DNA from: Phil1 sp964487565
Lineage (GTDB): Bacteria; Bacillota; Clostridia; Christensenellales; CAG-138
DNA: 64,000 bases
Reading direction: 5' to 3'
NCBI GenBank assembly: GCA_964487565.1
Contig: CAZARN010000007.1
Span: 1-64,000 of the forward strand
Shown here: one piece after another, positions 1 through 8,115 of the stretch
Layout of the letters: the number at the start of each line of letters is the position of its first letter
How positions within the stretch are numbered: position 1 is the first letter of the stretch
Position numbers and translations under genes: made by a program
The notes under the pieces: generated by a model
The model's database searches: none
What the model was told of the DNA's origin: nothing
Seen by the model: the letters and a program-made list of their open reading frames with translations, nothing else

Positions 1-55
1 ACCAACGACCTCTACGATGTCAACGTAGCGCTCTGACCAGCTGAGCTATAACCCC
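1..55 (-). tRNA. tRNA-Val (anticodon GAC), 3' part outside the window
   Basis: Read on the minus strand, the first 55 bases fold as the 5' two thirds of a tRNA. A seven-base acceptor strand (GGGGTTA) is followed by TA, a GCTC D-stem and a five-pair anticodon stem CTACG/CGTAG enclosing the loop TTGACAT. The anticodon GAC lies at 19-21 and reads Val codons GUC/GUU. The T arm and the 3' acceptor strand lie before base 1, so the gene is cut by the window edge and not broken. It has its own promoter just upstream. Confidence 0.93.
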
Positions 56-74
56 TTGCGTTTGAGCAAGTACT

Positions 75-102
75 ATTATACATATTTTCGGAATCAATGC
101 AA
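75..102 (-). promoter_or_regulatory. Promoter of the tRNA-Val gene
   Basis: Minus strand: -35 TTGCAT (97-102), 16-base spacer, -10 TATAAT (75-80). The -10 ends 19 bases before the mature tRNA 5' end, a normal distance for a short processed leader. The tRNA is therefore probably transcribed separately from rpe. Confidence 0.7.
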
Positions 103-177
103 CCCCAAATTTTCCCCAAATTTTACACTTGGCGCTGCCGCTTGCCGTTTTTTCAAGGTGACGTCTTAAAAAAATCG

Positions 178-822
178 TTATCCGCGCATGGCTCTCACCG
201 CTTCCGCCGGGTCTTTCGCGAGGAATACGGCGCTGCCGGCGGCAAGCATTGTCGCCCCCGCTGCGACTGCGATTCTCGCCGTCTCAACGTTGATCCCGCC
301 ATCCACCTCGATCTCGTATGCAAGGCCTTTCTCGGCCTTTTTGCTGCGCAGCCATTCGAGTTTCGGCAGCATTTCCGGTATGAATTTTTGTCCGCCGGCG
401 CCCGGATTGACCGTCATCACAAGCACTATATCCGCAAGCTCCAGCACATATTCCACCGCGCTCACTGGCGTCGCCGGATTGAGCGCGATGCCCGCCTTCA
501 TGCCGGCGCGGCGTATGGCCTGCAGCGTGCGGTGCGCGTGTCTGTCGGCCTCGACGTGAAAGACGAGGTAATCCGCGCCCGCCTCGGCGAACTGATCTAT
601 ATAGGTTTCGGGATGCTCCACCATCATGTGCACGTCCATCGGAAGCGCAGTGCGCGCGCGCAGCGCGCGGCACATTGCCGGGCCGAAGGTTATCGTCGGC
701 ACAAACGAACCGTCCATCACGTCGAAATGGACAGCGTCGGCTCCCCACGCGGCAAGCTTTTCAACATCGCGTCCCATTTCCGAAAAATCCGCGGACAGTA
801 TTGACGGCGCAACCTTAATCAT
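178..822 (-). CDS. rpe: Ribulose-phosphate 3-epimerase
   Basis: Interconverts ribulose 5-phosphate and xylulose 5-phosphate in the pentose phosphate pathway (cytoplasm). The 214-residue length is standard for this TIM-barrel family. The expected metal ligands are visible: H32 and D34 in VHFDVMDG, H65 in DVHMM, and D174 in EVDGGI. The phosphate-binding stretch TVNPGAGGQKF is intact. The start overlaps the end of rsgA by eight bases and has GAGG in the rsgA tail as its ribosome site, so it is probably translationally coupled. It is the last gene of the long operon. A run of seven T follows the stop, but I could not see a convincing stem before it. Confidence 0.96.
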   Translation of the reverse strand: MIKVAPSILSADFSEMGRDVEKLAAWGADAVHFDVMDGSFVPTITFGPAMCRALRARTALPMDVHMMVEHPETYIDQFAEAGADYLVFHVEADRHAHRTLQAIRRAGMKAGIALNPATPVSAVEYVLELADIVLVMTVNPGAGGQKFIPEMLPKLEWLRSKKAEKGLAYEIEVDGGINVETARIAVAAGATMLAAGSAVFLAKDPAEAVRAMRG

Positions 823-1699
823 ATTTATGCTTCCTCTTTTCCTTCAATTCTTCTGCAATTATCTTATAGCGTTCATATCTTTCGCGGCTCAGTCCGCCCG
901 TCTCAAGCAACGGCTTCACGGCGCAGCCCGGCTCCGATATGTGCATACATTCCGGGAAACGGCATTGCCTCTTCATCTCGCGCATTTCCGGATAATGCGA
1001 CGACAGCTGCTCCGGATCGATCTCCTCCGCCTCAAGCAGACTGAAGCCCGGCGTGTCGAGCACGGCCCCGCCGAACGCCGGATAAAGCTGTGCATGCCTT
1101 GTCGTGTGCCTTCCGCGCTCAGTTTTTCTTGAAAGGCCGCCCGTTTCAATTCCAAGCCCCGGGATTATCGCATTGAGCAGCGACGACTTTCCCACGGCGG
1201 ACTGACCCGCGAAGCAGCATATGCTGCCCTCTATCTGTTTTCTTATTGACCCAATCCCCTCGCCTGTGCGCGCCGAAGCCGTGATCACGTCGACGCCGCT
1301 CGGCGCATACTGTCTTTCTATATCCGCCGCAAGCGCCTCGTCCCCTTCATCGCACTTGTTCAGCACGATAACAGGCGTAACATTCTTTATTGAGCATTGC
1401 AGCATAAGCTTGTCCGCAAGCAAAAGATCAGGCTTTGGCGCCGAAAGCGCAAGCACGATCATCAGCTTGTCGAGATTGGCCGCAGTCGGCCGCGTCAGCA
1501 GATTTCTGCGCTCAAAGACGGAAATGATATAGTTATCCTTCTCATTTCCCGAATAAGTGAAGCGGACCCTGTCGCCAACGGCGGGGCTTTGCTCGTCGAG
1601 GCGCAGCTTTCCCCTCGCATGGCAGACGTATGTTTTTCCGTCGCTGTCAAGAATGGTGTAAAACCCGCCCACGCCTTTGAGGATTATTCCTTCCAGCAA
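815..1699 (-). CDS. rsgA: Small ribosomal subunit biogenesis GTPase RsgA
   Basis: Circularly permuted GTPase that checks late maturation of the 30S subunit. Seen in order: an N-terminal OB-fold (about 1-65), G4 motif NKCD (114-117), the P-loop GQSAVGKS (165-172), G3 DTPG (215-218), and a zinc knuckle with C246, C251, H253 and C259. The G4-G1-G3 order is diagnostic. The 294 residues fit the family. The start is TTG (1697-1699), chosen because GGAGG sits about six bases upstream and the OB-fold begins at once. It lies between the PASTA kinase and rpe, exactly as in the Bacillus subtilis operon. Confidence 0.96.
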   Translation of the reverse strand: MLEGIILKGVGGFYTILDSDGKTYVCHARGKLRLDEQSPAVGDRVRFTYSGNEKDNYIISVFERRNLLTRPTAANLDKLMIVLALSAPKPDLLLADKLMLQCSIKNVTPVIVLNKCDEGDEALAADIERQYAPSGVDVITASARTGEGIGSIRKQIEGSICCFAGQSAVGKSSLLNAIIPGLGIETGGLSRKTERGRHTTRHAQLYPAFGGAVLDTPGFSLLEAEEIDPEQLSSHYPEMREMKRQCRFPECMHISEPGCAVKPLLETGGLSRERYERYKIIAEELKEKRKHKYD

Positions 1700-1711
1700 A
1701 CTATCCTCCGT

Positions 1712-3568
1712 TTACTTGCCTGTGAATTTCACCATGCAGTTTCTCACAAGCACGCCGTCCACATACACGCGGCATTCATACTCCCCGTCCTGAGTCAGAT
1801 ATCCGGTGAATGACACCGCCTGCTGCATCCCTGTCTGGAGCACGGCTTCATATATGCTCGTTTCAACGCCCTCGCCCGTGACCGCCGTCACAAGGACGCT
1901 GCTTTCCGCCTTGTCGATATCGAGATTGAAGGCTACATCCGCAGAGAACCTGCCCGGATCGGTGCGGCAAACCCATAGCTCGACCGTCGTATCGACCGAA
2001 ACGCTTATGCCGGCCGTGGGATTCTGGCGCAGCACATTCTCTTCCGTTGTGAGCTTATCGGGCTGGCACGGATGAATTATCACATTCATGAAACCGTCCT
2101 CCGAAAGCATTGCAAGCGCAACGTTCAGCGACACATCGGTGACCGTCGGCATATCCTCGCTCGTCCCGGGGCTTCCGCTCACCCACACGTCGACTATGTC
2201 TCCGCCGAAGGTCTCCGTGCCCGCGACAGGCTCCTGACGGATTATCGTGCCGGCGGGAAGATCGCTTGTCACATACACAGGGGTACCGAGGCTCAAATCA
2301 TATTCCGAAAGCGAAACGAGCGCGTCCTGTATCGTTGCGCCGATAAGATCCGGCACGACAACATAATCGCTTCCGCCGCTCACGACAACCGTTATTTCAT
2401 CGCCGAACGCGGCGTGTGTGCCCGCAGACGGCTCCTGCTGCATCACGACGCCTTCGTCATATTCGTCGCTGTAAGGATGCTCGCCGTCCTCTTTCACCGT
2501 GAACCCGCGCAGATTTGCAAGCTCCGTCGCTTTTTCTATCGTTTTGCCTGTCAGCGTCGGTATTATATACTCCGCGTCATCGCCGCCGCCCTCATCCCTT
2601 ATTGCGCGCGCGATAAAGAACATAGCCGTGAAGAGACCGATCACGATAAGCAGTGAAACCGAGATCCTCATAACGCCCTTGTGCGGCTTTTTGCGTTTGA
2701 CGCCGTCCTCATCCTTGTCAGGACGCGCAAAACGGCCGTGAGGCTCTCTCAGCGCCCTCTGGAGGTCAGCTTTCATCTGCCGTGCCGTCGCATAGCGCAT
2801 CCTCGGGTTCTTCGACGCGGCTTTCACGATAACGTCGCTTAACGCACGCGGGACGCGCGGATTTATCTCGATCGGGGGGGTTATATCCTCCTGAAGGTGC
2901 TTGAGCGCGATGGTTACGGAATTATCCCCTGCAAACGGGACCTCGCCGGTTAGCATTTCATAGAGCATTATCGCGCAGGAGTATATGTCCGTGGCTGCGG
3001 TCACGTTCTCGCCGCGCGCCTGTTCCGGCGAAATATAGTGTACTGTTCCGATCACGTTTGAACCCGCGAACGTGCGCGTCGTCGCGGCCGTATCCCGCGC
3101 GATGCCGAAATCCGTCAGCTTCGCCTTGCCCCGCGGCGTGATGATGACGTTTTGCGGTTTCACATCCCTGTGGATTATTCCGCTTTCATGCGCCGCCGAA
3201 AGCGCGTCGAGCACCTGCGATGCGATGTTTACGGAAACCTTGGCCGGGAGCGGCCCGTCCGTTTTGATTATATCCTTCAGCGTGCTTCCTTCGACGTATT
3301 CAAGCACGATGAAGCTCAGCCCGTCATCCTCGCCCACATCGTATGAGCGCACGATGTTTTCATGATTGAGCGAAAGCACCGCCTTGGCCTCGCGCTCAAA
3401 CCGGCGGATAAACTCCATATCGTCCCGATGCTCCTCCTTGAGCACCTTGAGGGCGACAGGACGCGCTTCCACCCGGTCATATGCCTTATATACGTTTGCC
3501 ATGCCGCCTGAGCCTATCAGCGACTCGACAAGATATCTCTGCGCGACGAGCTTACCCGGTTCCATCAT
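1712..3568 (-). CDS. prkC: PASTA-domain Ser/Thr protein kinase (PrkC/PknB type)
   Basis: Membrane Hanks-type kinase that senses muropeptides or peptidoglycan and, in spore formers, can trigger germination. Seen in the 618-residue product: glycine loop GSGG (19-22), K41 in VALK, catalytic HRDVKPQN (133-140), DFG (153-155), one membrane segment near 315-340, then three extracellular PASTA repeats beginning with IIPTLTG, VVPDLIG and MPTVTDV, and a further C-terminal ectodomain. An upstream in-frame codon at 3655 exists but lies inside the phosphatase gene. The ATG at 3568 forms an ATGA overlap with the prpC stop and has GAGGA nine bases upstream, so I use it. Confidence 0.95.
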   Translation of the reverse strand: MMEPGKLVAQRYLVESLIGSGGMANVYKAYDRVEARPVALKVLKEEHRDDMEFIRRFEREAKAVLSLNHENIVRSYDVGEDDGLSFIVLEYVEGSTLKDIIKTDGPLPAKVSVNIASQVLDALSAAHESGIIHRDVKPQNVIITPRGKAKLTDFGIARDTAATTRTFAGSNVIGTVHYISPEQARGENVTAATDIYSCAIMLYEMLTGEVPFAGDNSVTIALKHLQEDITPPIEINPRVPRALSDVIVKAASKNPRMRYATARQMKADLQRALREPHGRFARPDKDEDGVKRKKPHKGVMRISVSLLIVIGLFTAMFFIARAIRDEGGGDDAEYIIPTLTGKTIEKATELANLRGFTVKEDGEHPYSDEYDEGVVMQQEPSAGTHAAFGDEITVVVSGGSDYVVVPDLIGATIQDALVSLSEYDLSLGTPVYVTSDLPAGTIIRQEPVAGTETFGGDIVDVWVSGSPGTSEDMPTVTDVSLNVALAMLSEDGFMNVIIHPCQPDKLTTEENVLRQNPTAGISVSVDTTVELWVCRTDPGRFSADVAFNLDIDKAESSVLVTAVTGEGVETSIYEAVLQTGMQQAVSFTGYLTQDGEYECRVYVDGVLVRNCMVKFTGK

Positions 3569-4290
3569 GGCTGCGCGTCCTCGTTTCTGACTATCACGAC
3601 GCTGACATTGTCGCGCGAGCCGGAATAAAGCGCGCAGTCCACAAGGTCGTCGCATGCGTCCTGCATGTTTTCGCTCGATATGACCGTGCGCAGTATATCA
3701 TCCTCTTCAAGCTCCGAATATAACCCGTCGGAACACAACAGTATAGCGTCGCCCGCCGTCCATTCGCGCTCGAAAACGTCAACGCGCTCGTGTTCGCTCG
3801 TGCCAAGGGCGCGGGTTATCACGTTCCTTCGCGGGTGATGCGCCGCCTCCTGTTTTGTTATGTAACCGAGAGCGACCAGCTCCGCAACATACGAATGGTC
3901 CCTCGTTATCTGCTCTATCGTTTCGTCATGGATGAGGTAAAGCCTGCTGTCGCCGACATTCGCCGCGACGAAGCGTGTTTTGAAGAGGAGCGCGAGCACC
4001 ATTGTCGTGCCCATGCCCTTATACTGAACGTCGCTTTGCGCGCGCGTGTATACCTCGGTGTTTGCGCAGTTCACGGCGTTTGTTATCAGCGCCGCCGCGC
4101 CGCCCTGGCCGCCTTTTTTCAATTCGGATACAACCGTATCGACGGCGATACGGCTTGCTACGTCTCCCGCGTTATGGCCGCCCATGCCGTCAGCGACCAC
4201 CGCGAGCGATATCTCTCCTCCGCGCGGGATGAATATTGTGTCCTGGTTCTGCGCCCGTACTCCGCATACGGTCTTCGAGGCGTATATCAT
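3565..4290 (-). CDS. prpC: PP2C-family Ser/Thr protein phosphatase, partner of PrkC
   Basis: Metal-dependent phosphatase that reverses phosphorylation by the adjacent kinase. PPM motifs are intact: N15-Q-D17 near the start, the metal-binding DGMGG (34-38), LLCSDGL, and the C-terminal RDNVSVVIV. The product is 241 residues. I start at the ATG at 4290, which overlaps the rlmN stop as ATGA. The longer frame from 4341 would only add residues encoded inside rlmN. Stop and start of prpC and prkC also overlap, so kinase and phosphatase should be made together. Confidence 0.95.
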   Translation of the reverse strand: MIYASKTVCGVRAQNQDTIFIPRGGEISLAVVADGMGGHNAGDVASRIAVDTVVSELKKGGQGGAAALITNAVNCANTEVYTRAQSDVQYKGMGTTMVLALLFKTRFVAANVGDSRLYLIHDETIEQITRDHSYVAELVALGYITKQEAAHHPRRNVITRALGTSEHERVDVFEREWTAGDAILLCSDGLYSELEEDDILRTVISSENMQDACDDLVDCALYSGSRDNVSVVIVRNEDAQP

Positions 4291-5342
4291 TCGTGCTCCT
4301 CCCGCAGCTGTATAAGCGCGCGGCGTCTGAGCTGACCGCACGCTCCTTCTATATCGGTGCCCATCTCCCGTCTCACCGTGGCTGAAATACCGCGTTTTTC
4401 AAGCCAGGAAGCGAAAGTCTGCGCGTGCTCGCGTGTTACCCCTTCAAGCGCGCGTTCCTTCACCGGATTGAGCGGAATAAGGTTCACATGGCAGTTGATG
4501 CCGCGAAGCTTCGCGGCAAGCTCCGCCGCATGACGTTCTTCGCTGTTGAGGCCGCCCACCAGCGCATATTCGAATATCACCCGGCGGCCTGTTGTTTCGG
4601 CATAAGCATCGGCCGCGCGGATCACGGCGTCTATGCCGTATGTCCGGTTGACCGGCATCAGGCGGGAGCGTATCTCGTCGTTCGGCGCGTGCAGCGACAC
4701 GGAAAGCGTGACGTGCGGCGCTTCCCGCATGAACCGCTCCATCCGTTCCACAAGCCCGCAGGTTGAAAGCGAAATGTTTCTCGGGCTTATGTTCATGCCC
4801 TCCGGCGCCGAAACCAGCCGCAGGAACGCGAGGGTGTTGTCATAATTGTCAAGCGGTTCCCCGCTGCCCATCAAAACGATGTTCGTGACAGAGCGCACCC
4901 TGCCCTCTTCGGGCGGCACATCGCGTTCGGCAAGCGCCACAAAGGAAAGCATCTCGCCGGGTTCAAGGTTCCTCACGCAGCCCTCGAGCGTCGAGGCGCA
5001 GAATGCGCAGCCCATCCGGCAGCCGACCTGCGTCGATATGCAAAGCGTGTTGCCATAATGATACCGCATAAGCACGCCTTCGACAAGGTTTCCGTCCTCA
5101 AGTTCATACAGGTATTTGACCGTGCCGTCCTTTGCGCTCACCCGTCTGTCATATATCACGGCGCCCCCAAACGGCAGCGTGCCGAGCTTCTCGCGCAACG
5201 CCTTTGGCAGATTTGTCATATTTTCCGGCTTCTCGCCGCGCGCGAGCCACGCGAAGACCTGCTTCGCGCGAAATCCCGGCTCGCCAAGCGCATCCAGCGT
5301 AACCCGGAGCGCTTCAATATCCATGGACATGAGTCCCGCCAT
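4287..5342 (-). CDS. rlmN: Dual-specificity 23S rRNA/tRNA methyltransferase RlmN
   Basis: Radical SAM enzyme that methylates C2 of A2503 in 23S rRNA and A37 in some tRNAs. The cluster motif CRMGCAFC places C108, C112 and C115. The C-terminal ACGQL supplies the second catalytic cysteine near residue 338. GEPLDNYDN and the SLHAPND stretch are family hallmarks. Length is 351 residues. It starts two bases after the rsmB stop; ATG codons at 5330 and 5324 are alternatives with similar ribosome sites. Confidence 0.96.
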   Translation of the reverse strand: MAGLMSMDIEALRVTLDALGEPGFRAKQVFAWLARGEKPENMTNLPKALREKLGTLPFGGAVIYDRRVSAKDGTVKYLYELEDGNLVEGVLMRYHYGNTLCISTQVGCRMGCAFCASTLEGCVRNLEPGEMLSFVALAERDVPPEEGRVRSVTNIVLMGSGEPLDNYDNTLAFLRLVSAPEGMNISPRNISLSTCGLVERMERFMREAPHVTLSVSLHAPNDEIRSRLMPVNRTYGIDAVIRAADAYAETTGRRVIFEYALVGGLNSEERHAAELAAKLRGINCHVNLIPLNPVKERALEGVTREHAQTFASWLEKRGISATVRREMGTDIEGACGQLRRRALIQLREEHE

Positions 5343-5343
5343 A

Positions 5344-6645
5344 TCAGTCTGCCTTTCTCACAAAAGCCGCGATGTAAAATCCGTCCGTACCGTCTTTATC
5401 CTGCAAAAGCTGCACGCCGCCGTCCACCGCCCTTTCGCGTATGCACGCGGGAAGCGTTTCGGCCGAAGGGCCGAATTCCTTATGTTCCGCAAGGAAACGC
5501 GCGGCCTGACGACCGTTTTCCCGGCGCGACACGGTGCAAGTCGCGTAAACAAGCTTTCCGCCGGGCTTTACAAGGCGCGATACCGCGTCGATTATCCGTT
5601 TTTGCTCCCTGACGAGGGCTTCAATATCCTCGTCTGTTTTTCTGTATCTTATATCCGGTTTGCCGGGCACCCCGAAGCCCGAACACGGCACGTCGGCAAG
5701 CACGGCGTCATATTTCACGCATGCGTCGTCCGCGGGCGCTCCCGCGTCGCGGCAGGTCATGCTTACGTTATCGACATGCAGCCGCCCGAGCGTGTTTGCC
5801 ATAAGCTCCGCCCTGTGCGGATGCTTTTCCCATGCGTCGATATGGCCTTCTCCGCGCATGAAGGAGGATATCCCTGCGCTTTTACCGCCCGGCGCCGCGC
5901 AGCAGTCGAGTATCATGGCGTTTTCGTCAAGTCCCGCGCACACGCTCCTGCAAACCAGCATAGCGCTTTCGCTCATCACGGCAATTTTGCCTTCTGTGAA
6001 AAGCGGCTCCTTCTCAACGTCAAATCCGCGCTGCAGGACAAACGCTTCAGGCTCCTTTTTGCCGCGTGTATAGGACACGCCGCGCGCGTCAAGCTCCGCC
6101 TCAAGCTCGCTTGCCGTGAAAGGATGCTGTGCGCGCAAGGTGAGCCCGTCGTTCTTCGCGGCCATAAGGCTTCGCGCGCCCGCTTCGCCGTAATCCTCAA
6201 TGTATTCGTCGACAAGCCATGCGGGATAGCCAAACTCGCATGTCAGCCTGTCGCGCGCGTTCTCCGGCAGCTCCGGCAGCCCTTCGCGGCAGGCCGTGCG
6301 CATAACGGCGTTCACATAACCCGAAAGCGCGGCTTTGCCGGTCTCCCTTGCAAGGTTCACGCTCTCATTGCAGGCGGCCGACGGCGGCGTATCCATAAAA
6401 AACGCCTGCGCCATGCCGAGTCTGAGTATCGCGTTTATCGCGGCGTCCCGTTTTCCCTTCGCGTAGCGGTCGATGGCGAGATCAATGTAGGCAAGGTGAT
6501 CGAGCGTCGTATAAACCGCCGCCGCGACCCATGCCGCATCGCGCGCATCAAGCCCGCGCTGGGCCTGTTTGAGTGCCAGATTTGCATATGCGCCGCGTTC
6601 CGTCACGGCGCGCAGCGTTTCAAGCGTCCTTCGTCTTATGCTCAT
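5344..6645 (-). CDS. rsmB: 16S rRNA (cytosine-967-C5)-methyltransferase RsmB
   Basis: SAM-dependent m5C methyltransferase acting on 16S rRNA. The 433-residue protein has an N-terminal NusB-like helical domain (about 1-135) and a C-terminal Rossmann domain with the SAM motif DCCAAPGGKS, the DVPCSGFG motif that carries one catalytic cysteine, and YATCTVSRREN with the second. The ATG at 6645 forms ATGA with the fmt stop. The longer frame to 6729 reads back into fmt and is not used. Confidence 0.95.
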   Translation of the reverse strand: MSIRRRTLETLRAVTERGAYANLALKQAQRGLDARDAAWVAAAVYTTLDHLAYIDLAIDRYAKGKRDAAINAILRLGMAQAFFMDTPPSAACNESVNLARETGKAALSGYVNAVMRTACREGLPELPENARDRLTCEFGYPAWLVDEYIEDYGEAGARSLMAAKNDGLTLRAQHPFTASELEAELDARGVSYTRGKKEPEAFVLQRGFDVEKEPLFTEGKIAVMSESAMLVCRSVCAGLDENAMILDCCAAPGGKSAGISSFMRGEGHIDAWEKHPHRAELMANTLGRLHVDNVSMTCRDAGAPADDACVKYDAVLADVPCSGFGVPGKPDIRYRKTDEDIEALVREQKRIIDAVSRLVKPGGKLVYATCTVSRRENGRQAARFLAEHKEFGPSAETLPACIRERAVDGGVQLLQDKDGTDGFYIAAFVRKAD

Positions 6646-7571
6646 ATGAAACGCATCCCGAGGAACCTGTGCCCGAGCATCGCGGTTCTTGCGTCCATGC
6701 GTTTTCCGCCCGGGAACTGAAGCTCGCATATCTCGATCGTTCCGTTTCCTGCGTTCACAAGAAGACCGTCCTTATTGTCCGCCGCAACGCACTCGCCCGT
6801 TTCAGCCGTGCGGCATGCTTCGCCCGTCACGCGCGTTTTCCATATTTTCACCTGTTCCCCGCCGATCTGCGCATACGCGCAGGGCCACGGGTCCATGCCG
6901 CGCACAAGATCGTGTATGCTTTCTGCGCTGCGTGAAAAATCGATATGCCCATGCTCTTTTTTTATCATCGTGCATTTTGTCGCAAGGCGTTCGTCCTGCT
7001 TTGTGCGCGTGAGTGTGCCTGCGATAATGGCGTCGATCGTGTTTGAAAGCACATGCGCGCCTATCACGGCAAGCCTGTCGAACAGCTCGCCCGCCGTTTC
7101 CTCCGGCCCTATCGCGGTCTCCTCCGCCATGAGTATATCGCCGGTATCAAGTCCAAGCTCCGTCATCATGGTCGTAACGCCCGTGATCTTCTCGCCGTTG
7201 ATCACGGCCCACTGGATAGGCGCGGCGCCCCTGTATTTCGGCAAAAGGCTCCCGTGGACGTTTATACAGCCGTATTTTGGTATCTCAAGGTTTTCCTTTG
7301 AGAGAAGCTGACCGAAAGCCGCCGTGACCATAAGCTCCGGCGCGTACTCCCGAAGCGCCGCGACGCCTTCATCGCTTTTTATGCGCTCGAACTGACGCAC
7401 GGGTATGCCGAGCCTGACAGCCTCCGTTTTGACGGCGGGGGCAGTCAGCGTGCCGTGTCGGCCGACAGGCCTGTCCGGCTGTGTGAACACGCAAAGCTCG
7501 TGCCCTGCGCGCGCAAGCATGTTGAGCGAGGGCAATGCAAAATCCGGCGTTGCAAGAAACGCTATCCTCAT
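6642..7571 (-). CDS. fmt: Methionyl-tRNA formyltransferase
   Basis: Formylates initiator Met-tRNA using 10-formyltetrahydrofolate. The 309-residue product shows the folate/catalytic block INVHGSLLPKYRGAAPI, with the Asn-His pair, and the later TELGLDTGDIL. Both the N-terminal hydrolase domain and the C-terminal OB domain are present. It is coupled to def by an ATGA overlap at 7568-7571, so the enzymes that add and remove the formyl group are co-translated, as in most bacteria. Confidence 0.97.
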   Translation of the reverse strand: MRIAFLATPDFALPSLNMLARAGHELCVFTQPDRPVGRHGTLTAPAVKTEAVRLGIPVRQFERIKSDEGVAALREYAPELMVTAAFGQLLSKENLEIPKYGCINVHGSLLPKYRGAAPIQWAVINGEKITGVTTMMTELGLDTGDILMAEETAIGPEETAGELFDRLAVIGAHVLSNTIDAIIAGTLTRTKQDERLATKCTMIKKEHGHIDFSRSAESIHDLVRGMDPWPCAYAQIGGEQVKIWKTRVTGEACRTAETGECVAADNKDGLLVNAGNGTIEICELQFPGGKRMDARTAMLGHRFLGMRFI

Positions 7572-8050
7572 TCTTCAGCCTCCGGCTCGTCCTCCGTATA
7601 ACCTTCGGGCGGCTCCGTCACTAGGCGCTTGTATACAAGGCCGTCGAGATGGTCGCACTCATGCAGTATCGCGCGGGCAAAAAGGCCTTCGGCCTCATAC
7701 TCGTGCTCATCCCCGCGCCTGTCCAGCGCGCGCACCTTAACGTGGTTCGGCCGCACAACATAGCCATGCTCTCCCGGGAAGGAAAGGCAGCCTTCAAAGC
7801 AGCCCTGCTCGCCCGATGTTTCCGTTATTTCCGGATTGATAAGCTCGACCGGGCCTTCGCCGCAGTCGATCACCACCGCACGGCGCAGTATGCCCACCTG
7901 CGGCGCGGCAAGGCCGCAGCCGTCGGCGTCATACATGGTTTCAAGCATATCGTCAAGAAGCGTCGCAAGGCGCTTGTTGAAATCTGTCACAGGCCTGCAT
8001 ACCGTATGCAGACACTCCGCATCCTGGGTGAATATTCTTCTTTTTGCCAT
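7568..8050 (-). CDS. def: Peptide deformylase
   Basis: Fe/Zn enzyme that removes the N-formyl group from nascent proteins. All three motifs are intact: GCGLAAPQVG (44-53), EGCLS (86-90; C88 binds metal) and HECDH (130-134). The length is 160 residues. I chose the ATG at 8050 because the TTG at 8065 would place the ribosome site GGAGG inside the gene. The spacing GGAGG-six bases-ATG is ideal. The tail after the catalytic helix is acidic. Confidence 0.96.
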   Translation of the reverse strand: MAKRRIFTQDAECLHTVCRPVTDFNKRLATLLDDMLETMYDADGCGLAAPQVGILRRAVVIDCGEGPVELINPEITETSGEQGCFEGCLSFPGEHGYVVRPNHVKVRALDRRGDEHEYEAEGLFARAILHECDHLDGLVYKRLVTEPPEGYTEDEPEAEE

Positions 8051-8115
8051 TGCTTTCCTCCGCAAGTTTTATCTAAATAATCATTATATCGCGCATATGA
8101 CTTTGCTTGCAAGCA

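Noticed and set aside
140..185. Terminator after rpe
   Set aside because: There is a run of seven T just after the stop, but I could find no stable stem directly before it.
5116..6720. 534-codon open frame on the plus strand
   Set aside because: It lies opposite rsmB and rlmN, has Arg/His/Ala-rich composition and no motifs; such antisense frames are common here because of high GC at third positions.
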